DNA from: Coleofasciculaceae cyanobacterium
Lineage (GTDB): Bacteria > Cyanobacteriota > Cyanobacteriia > Cyanobacteriales > Xenococcaceae
Length of the DNA stretch: 64,000 nt
Direction: 5' to 3'
Assembly: GCA_036703275.1 (NCBI GenBank)
Contig: DATNPK010000020.1
Span: 1-64,000 of the forward strand
Shown piece after piece: positions 28,034 through 36,530 of the stretch; within the stretch, counting starts at the first letter, position 1; each line of letters begins with the position of its first letter. Made by a program: the position numbers and the translations under genes. Under the pieces are notes generated by a model, which saw only the letters and a program-made list of their open reading frames with translations, made no database searches and was not told the origin of the DNA.

Positions 28034-29152
28034 ATGCCAAAAAGAGCTTATTTAGCCCAACACCTTACTTCTTCTGAACTGAAAGAAAAATATAGAAAAA
28101 GCTCAGATGCAGTCGAATCAAGGAGGTGGCATTTATTATGGAAACTTTCATTAGGATGGACAGTCAAAAATAGTGCATTAGCAGTAGGATTAAGCTACCC
28201 TTATGCCAAAAGTATTATTAAGAGATACAACAATTTTGGTATAGCAGGAGTCAAAAACCAAAAGAATAAAACTAGCAATCATTCTAGAGGAAAGAAAAAA
28301 TTGCTATCTGCTCAACAATTGCAGAAATTGAGAGAACAAATCGAACAAAAATCGCCAGATGGTGGAATTTGGACAGGAGCAAAAGTGGCTCGCTGGATTG
28401 AAACAGAAACGGGGAGAAACAAGGTTTGGAATCAAAGAGGATGGGACTACCTAAAAAAGTTCGGTTACTCTTGGCAGAGTCCAAGACCAACACATAAAAA
28501 AGCGGATAAATTGGAGCAAGAAATATTCAAAGCCAACCTAGGGTCAAAAGTTAAAAAGTTAGAGGAAAAATATCCAGAAGCCAAGATAGATGTATGGTTT
28601 TTTGATGAGCATAGAGTCGGTTTAAAACCGATCCTAAAAAAAGTTTGGTCGCTTAGAGGAAAAAGACCAATAGCGACGGTTCAACATCGTTATGAGTGGC
28701 TGTATGTATATGGATTTGTCAAACCAAAAACAGGAGAAACTTTATGGTATTTAATTCCAAGAGTTAATACAAATTGGCTTAACGTTGTCTATCAAAACTT
28801 TGCCAAAGATGCTGGAATTTCGCCCAAAAAAAAGATTTTATTAATCGAAGATAATGCAGGGTGGCATCGAAGCAAAAAAGCGATAAGACCAGAAGGAATA
28901 AAAGTTGAATTTTTACCACCATACTCTCCAGAGCTATATGCCCTAAAGGACTAGCTGCGCGTCGCGAAGCGGTATCCTTTAGGACAACCTGCCGAAAGAT
29001 TATGGTCATTGGTAGATGAGCCATTAGTTAATCAACATTTTGAAACTATTAATGAAATTGAAGATGTATTGGTTGAACGCTGTTGTGTTTTGACACAAAT
29101 GAGAGATGAAATTTGTAGTTTAACTAACTATCATTGGTTTAAATTTCTTTGA
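28034..29152 (+). pseudogene. IS630 transposase disrupted by a 48-base mini-element
   Basis: The N-terminal helix-turn-helix region (WTVKNSALAVGLSYPYAKSI) is followed by the DDE catalytic core: WFFDEHRVGLK (first Asp), LLIEDNAGWHR (second Asp) and, after a stop, QPAERLWSLVDE (Glu). The frame stops at TAG 28952-28954. This stop lies inside a 48-base insertion (28937-28984) placed between PPYSPEL and QPAERLW, motifs that are normally contiguous. The insertion is a multiple of three, so the frame resumes and ends at TGA 29150-29152. The prematurely terminated product lacks the catalytic Glu and should be inactive. Confidence 0.88.
28937..28984. repeat. 48-base palindromic mini-element inside the transposase gene
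   Basis: The ends are inverted (CCTAAAGGA near the left, TCCTTTAGG at the right) and the core is GCGCGTCGCGAAGCG. Its boundaries are inferred from the interrupted protein. The same modules recur in the repeat clusters at 35.6-36.2, 54.1-54.4, 55.3-55.7 and 59.4-59.6 kb. Confidence 0.8.
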
Positions 29153-29180
29153 CTTTAGTATTTTTTGCAAATCGGATTTA

Positions 29181-30444
29181 GTATAATTGGCACTTGATAC
29201 GCCTGAGCGCCCAACACTGTTTTATAAGCATTGGTTTCAAAAACGTCATTTTGTGGTGTAGAACTACCGTGAGCGTTGATGTAATCTAGTTCTTCTGGGG
29301 CAACTTTACCCGACTCCATAACTTTCCTAACCACAGCTGCCATCGGAATACCATGATCGGGTAAATCGGTCATATGGAAAGCATTACTGACGCTAGAGTA
29401 GCTAACTACCTCGGCATAAATATGCGCTCCTCTAGCTAGGGCATGATCCAATTCTTCTAATACCAAAACCGCAGCAGCCTCACCAATTACAAAGCCACCC
29501 CGCTTGGCATCAAAAGGACGAGAGGATTTGGCAGGTTCACAATCGGCTACGGACAGAGAGCCAATTACATCCAAGGTAGCGTAGGTCAGGCTAGTCAAAG
29601 GGGCTTCAGTTGCGCCCGACATCATTACCGACATTTCTCCAGACTGGATTAATTCAAAGCTTAACCCCAGAGCATCTAACCCCGCAGTACAGCCAGTAGA
29701 GAGAGAGGTGCAATGACCTGGGAAGTTATACTTGCGTGCTAACAAAGCAGCGGAATAATTAAACATACCTGCGTTGTAGAAATTCTCTCCCGTCTCTACG
29801 TAGCTAATTTCTTCTGTACCTCGATTGGTACACTGCTGCAATGACTTAAGATCGAATGTCGCCTGTAGCTGAACGAACTTGGCGCCACAATTTATTTTGG
29901 CTTCAAGATGATCTAAGCTAGCCTCAAGATCTTCAGATTTTACTTCAGTAAATGCCACAGTTCCCATAAAAAAATCAGGGGTTAACATGATCTTTTCACC
30001 GTTAAACATACAGCCACGCTCGGTTAAATTATTAATAGCTGCGATCGCCTCAATGGTACTCATGTCCTGAGCATCTTTAGCCTGTGGGTCACTACCCCTA
30101 GAACAAGGATAACCACCAACTACTATCAGATTGCGAATTCCCAAAGCAGCTAAACCTAAAAGATCGCTTTGCAGGGCAATACGGTTACGATGCCTAAGAG
30201 TCATTTGCACGACTGGTTCTATACCTGCGTGCCAGACAAACTGAGCCGCAACTAAATTGGATAATCGCGCTTGGGCTAGGGCATTATCGTTGATTTGGAG
30301 CACGTCCATGTAAGCTTCTAGCCGATCGGCGATCGCCATTAATGGCCGTAAATTATGATGACGGGGTGGTGTTAGTTCGGCAGATAAAACGAAATGACCA
30401 GCAGCTAACAACGTTTGTAGGCGACACTTTTTTAGAAAGTCCAC
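29181..30444 (-). pseudogene. Chimeric MTHFR-like / beta-ketoacyl synthase frame, truncated by IS630
   Basis: Residues 1 to about 205 match the N-terminal half of methylenetetrahydrofolate reductases (HFVLSAELTPPRHHN, LQINDNALAQARLS, GIRNLIVVGGYP, GAKFVQLQATFDL). From about residue 215 the protein is a ketosynthase: FPGHCTSLSTGCTAGLDALG with the active-site Cys, SSRPFDAKRGGFVIGEAAA, and YINAHGSSTPQNDVFETNAY with the first catalytic His. The first 120 or so KS residues and the KS C-terminus (second His region) are absent. The frame then enters the IS630 end. No fusion of this order is known to me, so an internal deletion that happens to be in frame is likely. Neither half looks functional. Confidence 0.72.
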
Positions 30445-30468
30445 TTTACACGACTAAAAAATTTAATT

Positions 30469-31380
30469 ATGAAAACAGCGTGGGTATTTCCCGGACAAGG
30501 CTCTCAAAGTTTAGGAATGGGCGCAGATTTGCTCGATCTTGCTTTTGCCAAGGTAAGACTAAAACAAGCTCAAGCTATTCTAGGCTGGGATGCTTGCGAA
30601 ATTTGCCTCAATCAAGAATCAAAATTATCTCAAACACTTTATACACAACCCTGCTTATATGTTGTCTCAACTATTTTGGCAGACTTAATCAAGGATGCAG
30701 GATTTACGCCTTCTTTGGTTGCAGGTCATAGTTTAGGAGAATATGCAGCTTTATATGCAGCGGAAGTTTTTAGTTTTGAAACAGGCTTACAATTAGTTAA
30801 GCGTAGAGCAGAACTGATGACAAGTGCGCCTCACGGTATTATGGTAGCTTTAATCGGATTCAATCGCGATCGCCTTGAGGAAAAAATTTCGCAAGCATCA
30901 AACGTAGTTATCGCTAACGACAATCATAACGGTCAGATAGTAATTTCTGGTACTACAGAAGGAGTCAATGCAGTATTAGACAAGGTAAAAGTTAGACGTA
31001 TCGTACCACTTAAGGTTAGTGGGGCTTTTCATTCGCCATTGATGACAGAAGTATCGCAAGAATTTAACCAGATTTTGCAGGGGGTAACTTTTCAACCAGC
31101 TAAATTTCCAGTAAAGTCTAACGTTGAACCTCTAGCGGCTATTGAAGCAACAATCTTGAAAGAGCGTCTGATGAAACAGATGACTAGTCGAGTTCGATGG
31201 CGCGAAATTGTCGATCGCTTAGCTCAAAAAAACTTAGACAGAGTAATTGAAATTGGTCCTGGTAAAGTTTTAACCAACACAATTTTACGAATGTATCCCG
31301 ACATGAAGCTAGAAAATATTGGCAGTAATCTGGAACTGGCAATGTTTCAAAATGTAGATACATTAAAAGCTATTGCCTGA
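30469..31380 (+). CDS. Malonyl-CoA:ACP transacylase (FabD-like)
   Basis: A 303-residue acyltransferase. The N-terminal VFPGQGSQSLGMG, the nucleophile elbow VAGHSLGEYAALYAA (Ser near residue 90) and SGAFHSPLM (catalytic His near residue 195) are all present, as is the GQIVISGT strand. It loads malonyl groups onto acyl carrier protein for fatty acid or polyketide synthesis. It is divergent from the MTHFR/KS frame, with 24 bases between starts, so they may share a control region. Whether it is the housekeeping fabD or a pathway copy cannot be decided here. Confidence 0.88.
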   Translation: MKTAWVFPGQGSQSLGMGADLLDLAFAKVRLKQAQAILGWDACEICLNQESKLSQTLYTQPCLYVVSTILADLIKDAGFTPSLVAGHSLGEYAALYAAEVFSFETGLQLVKRRAELMTSAPHGIMVALIGFNRDRLEEKISQASNVVIANDNHNGQIVISGTTEGVNAVLDKVKVRRIVPLKVSGAFHSPLMTEVSQEFNQILQGVTFQPAKFPVKSNVEPLAAIEATILKERLMKQMTSRVRWREIVDRLAQKNLDRVIEIGPGKVLTNTILRMYPDMKLENIGSNLELAMFQNVDTLKAIA

Positions 31381-31459
31381 GATTAGTAATTTTAGGGTTG
31401 CTGATTCGAGTAGTAATAAAGTGTAAGTTATGTTTGATAACTTGGTAGAGAGTGAAAGT

Positions 31460-31545
31460 GCGATTGGGCTCCGCCCACGGACGCGCCTCCAGGCGAGATG
31501 CGAAGCGAATCCTTTAGGGCTAATCCTTTAGGGCTACGCGATCGC
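31460..31545. repeat. 86-base repeat element, copy 1
   Basis: This copy starts GCGATTGGGCTCCGCC and ends at a HIP1 site (31538-31545). It contains GGACGCGCCTCCAGGCGAGA and two TCCTTTAGGGCT units. It is identical to 36346-36431 except for one base (31536 A, 36422 C). Here it is bracketed by an inverted repeat, GTGAAAGTGCGAT and ATCGCACTTTCAC. Confidence 0.85.
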
Positions 31546-31588
31546 ACTTTCACGAAGACGATATTATTGCCGATCGCGATCGCTTTTT

Positions 31589-32527
31589 TCACCGATAATA
31601 AGTAGCTAAAATTTCTTTGAGTTTCCCGAAAAGCTCAACTGAAGCATCAATCTCATCTTGCTTAATAGAAACGCTTTCAACATTAATCCCCAAAGGAATC
31701 ATTGAAGGCTTAATCGACTCTAAAATTTGCCTTAAAGTCGAGCAACAAACTTCAACAGATTGCTGAATTGGCGACTGAGCCGAGAAAATTTTTCGTTCTG
31801 TTTCTGAAGGAAAATTTACTCCCAACCACTTTAAAAACTGTAAAGTCTTCAGATGCCCGCAAGGAGCAAAGGTCAAAATAATTCGCACAGGAGATACATT
31901 GAGTTCCTGACATTGTCGATCATAATCTTGAAGCAGCTTGATAGTTGCCTCAGGCTGATAAATTACTTGAGAAGTAAAAAAAATCATTCCCCAACGGGAT
32001 TTTTCAATTAATTTAAGATGTTCGCCCCCCTTGTCAAAATGACGTTCGGCAAGAGTTACGCCACCAAAAATCAAATCGTCCTGGTGTCTAACAGTCATTT
32101 GAGCAGCTTGGGTTACGGTTGGGCCTGGATAAGTCATTTTGGATGTAGAACCACCAACAAAAGTAAAATAGCGCAGACCAAACTGCTGCCAAGATTGGTC
32201 GAGCCAGGCTGAAAAATCTACTTTCGGATGATGAACAACACACTTATAATTGATAATTTCTTTGCCTGACAACTTGTTGAGGATTTGAGCGTATTCTCGC
32301 GAATCTACAACCGGCACAAAAGAAAAAGGTCTTGATATTTGAGTCCTGCCTACCTCATCCTGGATATCGTAAACGTTAATCGCGTCTGGATTCAGGTTAG
32401 ATAATCTTGCCGTTAATTTTTCGGCGATCGTGTGGAGTTTTTCTGATGATGAACCCTGGCGTGGAGGAGTCGTAGCGTAGAGATATAATCCTCTTTGAGT
32501 ATCTAGTAGTTTTGATTTTAATTCCAT
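31589..32527 (-). CDS. MTHFR-superfamily protein
   Basis: A 312-residue TIM-barrel protein of the methylenetetrahydrofolate reductase superfamily, distant from canonical MetF. Supporting segments are GLYLYATTPPRQGSSSEK, INVYDIQDEVGRT, RPFSFVPVVDSREYA, YFTFVGGSTSKMTYPGPTV, IFGGVTLAERHFDKGGEHL, GMIFFTSQVIYQPEATI and LGINVESVSI. The order of strands and the GG-VTLAERH motif are shared by relatives annotated as MTHFR-like. It may bind a folate or flavin; the reaction is unproven. It is the second MTHFR-type sequence within 3 kb, the first being the fused fragment at 29.8-30.4 kb. Confidence 0.6.
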   Translation of the reverse strand: MELKSKLLDTQRGLYLYATTPPRQGSSSEKLHTIAEKLTARLSNLNPDAINVYDIQDEVGRTQISRPFSFVPVVDSREYAQILNKLSGKEIINYKCVVHHPKVDFSAWLDQSWQQFGLRYFTFVGGSTSKMTYPGPTVTQAAQMTVRHQDDLIFGGVTLAERHFDKGGEHLKLIEKSRWGMIFFTSQVIYQPEATIKLLQDYDRQCQELNVSPVRIILTFAPCGHLKTLQFLKWLGVNFPSETERKIFSAQSPIQQSVEVCCSTLRQILESIKPSMIPLGINVESVSIKQDEIDASVELFGKLKEILATYYR

Positions 32528-32550
32528 AAGAGTGCAAACTAATTGAATTA

Positions 32551-32709
32551 GCGATCGTAGGTAATGCTCAAATAATTGTTACGGAAAATATCAATGATTT
32601 CAAGCGCTCGCAATTATTGTTCCCTCAGATCGAGATTCTCAACAGCGCGATTCTATATGCTGAGGAAACCTCAGCATATCTCGCACTCAAACCAGAAGAA
32701 ATAATATAA
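32551..32709 (+). pseudogene. PIN-domain toxin C-terminal remnant
   Basis: The frame translates to GNAQIIVTENINDFKRS, then LLFPQIEILNS. This matches the C-terminal part of VapC-type PIN nucleases, in which the GNA-IIVT-N-DF segment holds the last acidic/asparagine residues. Nothing upstream encodes the first half, and no start codon is available. An RHH antitoxin-like gene begins ten bases downstream. Confidence 0.5.
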
Positions 32710-32718
32710 AAGGTATTT

Positions 32719-32946
32719 ATGGGAGTTATGGTTCGTATTGCCGATGATAAACACGAAAGATTAAAAGAATTAGCCAAAGCCAGAGGAATGAGTCTTAATA
32801 AGCTGATGGAAGAATTAAGCACTATTGCTCTAGCAGAATTCGACGCAGAAAGTAGATTTAAGGCTATGGCAGCCCAAGGCAATCGAGAACGAAAAATTGC
32901 TATTTTAGACAAGCTCGATGCTTACTTTTCCAATCCTGAAGGGTAG
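32719..32946 (+). CDS. Ribbon-helix-helix antitoxin-like protein
   Basis: A 75-residue protein whose N-terminal half fits an RHH (CopG/HicB-type) DNA-binding fold: MVRIADDKHERLKELAKARG, then MSLNKLMEELSTIALAEF. The C-terminal third is charged (GNRERKIAILDKLDAYF). Such proteins are the antitoxin and autoregulator of toxin-antitoxin pairs. The adjacent PIN toxin fragment at 32551-32709 is upstream and truncated, so the antitoxin survives as an orphan. GTG/ATG choice: ATG 32719 is used, with the internal ATG four codons on as an alternative. Confidence 0.65.
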   Translation: MGVMVRIADDKHERLKELAKARGMSLNKLMEELSTIALAEFDAESRFKAMAAQGNRERKIAILDKLDAYFSNPEG

Positions 32947-32968
32947 ATTGATTGATAATTAAGTTTGT

Positions 32969-33012
32969 ACTCGTAAGTTAAAATAAGTATAGCCGTATTT
33001 TAACTTACGAGT
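32969..33012. terminator. 17-base-arm hairpin between convergent genes
   Basis: Perfect inverted repeat with arms 32969-32985 (ACTCGTAAGTTAAAATA) and 32996-33012. It lies between the convergent antitoxin gene and the broken gene at 33.0-34.3 kb, a position suited to a bidirectional terminator. There is no strong T-run. Confidence 0.55.
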
Positions 33013-34281
33013 GCCAGTGCTTCATATGCTCGGCATGGGTTTTTAAATAAGCTCCTGGCTTGTAGAACTTGTCATAAAATAGGTCTAAATGATGTGCCTG
33101 GAGATAGGTAATTAGGAAGATTGAGGGAACTGTACCTGGGAATTTGCCGAACGTATCTAACACATACTGAGCTTGAAGAGCTACGCAGTCTCTAAATTCT
33201 GCGCCATGAATCTCAGCAGCGATCGCGAACTTTCGCCGAGTCTTTCCAAGGACCAGGTGTTTCGGCATTGAACGGTCCGCCAGAACCAAATTTGCGATCG
33301 CACAGTGCCTCAACAGCAGCACGCATATCTGGATAATGAGGCGGACAAAAGCCTTCGATTACTCCTTCTAATCCAGTGGGATTTGGATAGGGCCAGCGAT
33401 CGCTGTTATCGTAACGAAAGCCCAACCCCGATACATCAGGCTCGCCACTCGCACCTAGCATCACAAATGGATCGATACCATCAAACATCCAGCCTCCCAA
33501 CCCCATCGCTTGTAGCATCAACGCACCAGCATAACAGCTTGTAGCTAGTTCGGTAGTGAGTTCCGCCATCGACCATTGCTCTAGAAACGTCAGCGGAAAA
33601 GAATTTTCCAGATCGGCAAGGTGGCTATACTTAGCTAATCCAGGAATTGAGCGATGATTTATATCATCATGGAAAACGACCCCGTTTTGCAGGTAGTAGC
33701 ATAGTCCAGCTAGAACGTGCTGTGCCAAGTCACCAACAGGAATGACCAGAAGCGTTCCAGGATGATTGACCACCCAAGTGTTGTGGGGTTCGACGAAAGG
33801 AACTTTTGGCGGTAATTTAAGCCGTTTATCCTGAATTTTTTCGAGCTGATTTTTAAGAACGTCCAAAACAACTTCAAGCTCAAGAGAACCATCTTCTGCT
33901 CGTTCGGGTAAGGCGATCGCATCGCGGTTGTCTAGCACATACACCCCTTCGTCATCGGTGAAAAATGTCATGCTGGTATGGAATCCCGCCGCCGAAGGAA
34001 AGGTGCGGTGCGTATTGCTCGGCGCGATAAATTAAATGATGCCAGCTAGTATTGCCCCCGCAGGCTGTCACTACAAGCAGTTTTTCTAATTCAGAAAGTG
34101 GCTCAATCTCATGTCGAGACTTGTAGGCGAGTACACCGTCGGGAATTTCTGCTCCCAGACGACCCAAGAGTGCTTCGAGCAAGCTAAATGCCTGCATATT
34201 TTGGAAGCCTTGAGGAACTGTTAGCTTTTCTTTGAGTGTTTTCATCAAATTCTCTGCATTTAATTGGTCTGTAGATGCCAC
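33005..34281 (-). pseudogene. Unrecognised protein with two frameshifts (possible nitroreductase-like fold)
   Basis: Three overlapping frames together make one protein of about 420 residues. The N-terminal part (start 34281 or ATG 34245) reads to AEQYAPHLS. A one-base shift near 33985-33995, in a GGCGGCGG run, moves to the frame holding FHTSMTFFTDDEGVYVLDN through ETPGPWKDSAKV. A second shift near 33222-33232, at a HIP1 site, moves to the frame holding AEIHGAEFRDCVALQAQYVL and the end. LSELEKLLVVTACGG followed by AAGFHTSM and LMLQAMGLGGWMFDG vaguely recalls nitroreductase/SagB-type proteins, but I do not recognise the family. It precedes no clear operon partner except the reductase gene upstream, 30 bases away. 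Confidence 0.6.
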
Positions 34282-34310
34282 TAAAGTTTGGACTGTTAAA
34301 ACGCTCGCGA

Positions 34311-35279
34311 CTAAGCGTTGTCGAAGCGATGGCGATCGTGCAGTTCGTCAAAATTGATAATTGGCCCTTTTGGTACGATTCGATTTGGATTAATCTCGCT
34401 CATGCTCATGTAATAGCTGCGTTTAGTATCGTCTAGATTACAGGTCACTTTGAATTCAGGACGCTGATATAAATCCTTGAGATAATTCCAGAGATTAGGA
34501 TAGTCGAGAATTCGCCGTAAATTGCACTTAAAATGACCGTGATACACTGAATCGAAGCGATATAAGGTAACAAACAGACAAACGTCAGCTTCGGTAAGGC
34601 GATCGCCGCACAAATAACGCTGCTTGCCTAGCACGGTTTCCCATCGATCTAAATTCTCGAAGAGTTTGGTCACCGCATCTTCGTAAGCTGCTTGCGAAGT
34701 CGCAAAACCAGAGCGATATACGCCAGCATTAATTGGCAGATAAATTGCCTCGATCGTTTCCTCAATCTTCTGTTGTAGATCGCATGGATATAAGTCTATT
34801 TGCCTGGTTGCCAATTCGGCAAACTCTACGTCCAACATCCGAACGATTTCACAAGATTTGTTGTTGACGATTGTTGAAGATTGCTTATCCCACAAAGCTG
34901 GAACAGTTATTCGTCCTGTATACTTAGGATCGGCTTTGAGATAAATCTCTTGCAAATATTGAGCGTGATTCACTAGATCGGGAATGGTCAGTGCTTCGGA
35001 AAACCTCCATCCCTTATCGCTCATAATTGGATCGACAATAGAGACTGAGATAACTTCATTCAACCCCTTGAGTTCTCGCATAATTAAGGTGCGATGCGCC
35101 CACGGACACGGCAAAGCAACATAGAGATGATAACGCCCTGCTTCTGCCTTAAACCCGCTCTTGCCATCGGCGGTCACGCGATCGCGAAACGTTGTCGCTG
35201 TCAGGTTGAACTTACCGTTGGCATCTGATTTGCTGCCGTCGGTTGTCCATTTGCCTTCGAGCATGATTCCTGAAGCCAT
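34311..35279 (-). CDS. Glutathionyl-hydroquinone reductase (Xi-class GST, YqjG-like)
   Basis: A 322-residue cytosolic glutathione-dependent reductase. The thioredoxin-like N-domain carries the catalytic Cys in YVALPCPWAHRTLIMRELKG near residue 58, the exact CPWA motif of Xi-class GSTs. TVPALWDKQS, NNKSCEIVRM and the helical C-domain CGDRLTEADVCLFVTLYRFD follow the family order. These enzymes reduce glutathionyl-(hydro)quinones and act in oxidative or xenobiotic stress. A copy of the shared promoter element lies about 230 bases upstream (35508-35547), which links it to the stress genes further right. Confidence 0.9.
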   Translation of the reverse strand: MASGIMLEGKWTTDGSKSDANGKFNLTATTFRDRVTADGKSGFKAEAGRYHLYVALPCPWAHRTLIMRELKGLNEVISVSIVDPIMSDKGWRFSEALTIPDLVNHAQYLQEIYLKADPKYTGRITVPALWDKQSSTIVNNKSCEIVRMLDVEFAELATRQIDLYPCDLQQKIEETIEAIYLPINAGVYRSGFATSQAAYEDAVTKLFENLDRWETVLGKQRYLCGDRLTEADVCLFVTLYRFDSVYHGHFKCNLRRILDYPNLWNYLKDLYQRPEFKVTCNLDDTKRSYYMSMSEINPNRIVPKGPIINFDELHDRHRFDNA

Positions 35280-35507
35280 AATTCCCTCTTAAACATAGTG
35301 TCACGAGTAGTAAGTAGTCAGTAGCGAGTAGCGAGTAATAAGTAAAGAAACTCATTACTCCATACTTATTACTTCAGCCCGAAGGGCATGGTAATCGGAC
35401 TGCTACATCCGCACAGCGTACGATTAATCTGGAACGTTTATTAATTATCCCGTTGTCGACTTTACGATCCGCATCATATTCACCGCTACTAGGCGTAATT
35501 AACTTAC

Positions 35508-35547
35508 TTTGAACAAAATTAAGCGCAAAATTTGAAGAACTTGTGAT
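35508..35547 (-). promoter_or_regulatory. Shared stress-promoter element, upstream of the GST gene
   Basis: On the minus strand: CATCACAAGTTCTTCAA, then AT-rich spacer, then GTTCAA. It is the least regular copy in the second half. It is oriented toward the gene starting at 35279. Confidence 0.5.
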
Positions 35548-35649
35548 GTTCTAAAAAAGTATTAAATTTCTCGACAAATATATAAAAATATAAAAAAATT
35601 TAGGCGCTGGTGATTTGATGTATGCCTTACAACAGCAAGACTTGCACAT

Positions 35650-36178
35650 TTGCCCGTGCATGATTCACGGATAAACCGCACTCCGCCCTTCGGTCTCGAA
35701 GCTTATCCGTGATAGACTAGCTTCTTACAAAAGTTGCTCATGGGGCGGCGGCTTTTGAGTAAGAATCTTCTTACTCAACCTCGACAGTTCCTATAACGGG
35801 GGGAACCCCCGCAACGGACTGTCTCGCAAAACGCGCCTTGCTTGCACCGCTTAGTTTGGTGGAAACCCCCAAGACCGCACTTTTGCCCTAAAGGATATGC
35901 CAATCACGGATTCACGGATAAACCGCACTCCGCCCTTCGGTCTCGAAGCTTCTTGAAGCAGTCCTAAAGGATACACCTTCGGATATCGCTATACTTGGGC
36001 AAAGCCCAAGACCGCCCTAAAGGATTAGCTCCTTACGTCGCGTCCGCTGCTCCGCTTATCATGCACGGACTAACTTCGTGTCGCGCTTCGCGTCGTCCTT
36101 TAGGACAGCCCCTCACGATCTGCGCGTACGCGCTGCGCTATTAGCCCTTCGCGTCCTCTGCGTCGTCCGTTCAGGGAC
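35650..36178. repeat. Cluster of nested palindromic mini-elements
   Basis: About 530 bases in the 1.25 kb spacer between the GST and nitroreductase genes consist of short modules. Unit A runs 35653-35715 (CCCGTGCATGATTCACGG, CTCCGCCCTTCGGTCTCGAA, TTATCCGTGATAG) and recurs in part at 35905-35952. TCCTTTAGGA-type palindromes, GCGTCGCG and GCTTCGCG modules and G-rich hairpins (35797-35809) fill the rest. Base composition is far more GC-rich than the surroundings. No coding frame is supported. Confidence 0.8.
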
Positions 36179-36229
36179 GCAACTGTCTCACTTTTAGCTT
36201 TTTTAACTTGAGGACAAACAGCATCTTTA

Positions 36230-36267
36230 CCCTCACAAGTTCCTCAGACTTTTGAACTAACTTCAAA
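36230..36267 (+). promoter_or_regulatory. Shared stress-promoter element, upstream of the nitroreductase gene
   Basis: CCCTCACAAGTTCCTCAG, 13 bases, then CTTCAA, oriented toward the gene at 36531. An 86-base repeat (36346-36431) sits between this element and the gene, which lengthens the leader. Confidence 0.6.
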
Positions 36268-36345
36268 GTGAACTCAAAACAATATCGTTACACAACTATT
36301 GAGCTATTGAGCTATTGAGCGTTGAGAAAAATAAATTATGGTGAT

Positions 36346-36431
36346 GCGATTGGGCTCCGCCCACGGACGCGCCTCCAGGCGAGATGCGAAGCGAATCCTT
36401 TAGGGCTAATCCTTTAGGGCTCCGCGATCGC
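36346..36431. repeat. 86-base repeat element, copy 2
   Basis: One mismatch against 31460-31545 over 86 bases, with the same ends (GCGATTGGGC and GCGATCGC). It is located between the shared promoter element and the nitroreductase start. Confidence 0.85.
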
Positions 36432-36530
36432 GGCATAAATAGCAGCACAAGCGTTCCTAATAACTTGCGTTTATTTGGATTATCAACAAGAACTAATCGA
36501 CTATGACTAATTTGACCTAGGAGAAATACA

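Larger units (their letters stand above)
27980..29178 (+). mobile_element. IS630-family insertion sequence flanked by TA
   Basis: The ends are near-perfect inverted repeats of about 22 bases: the left end begins AATCCGATTTGCAAAAAATA and the right end is its reverse complement. TA dinucleotides flank both sides (27978-27979 and 29179-29180), as expected for the IS630/Tc1 group. The single transposase gene runs rightwards. The element separates a salicylate-synthase fragment from a ketosynthase fragment. If the IS and one TA are removed, the two flanking frames join in phase. Confidence 0.9.

Noticed and set aside
29155-30444. Genuine MTHFR-ketosynthase fusion enzyme
   Set aside because: The ketosynthase half lacks its first 120 or so residues and its C-terminus, so a deletion product is more likely than a functional bifunctional enzyme.
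30342-30731. A 129-codon plus-strand frame across the divergent MTHFR/FabD start region
   Set aside because: It overlaps the FabD-like gene in another frame and has no recognised motif; the two flanking genes explain the coding signal.
35650-36178. Possible CRISPR array in the repeat cluster
   Set aside because: Units vary in length and spacing, and there is no repeat-spacer alternation and no cas gene nearby.
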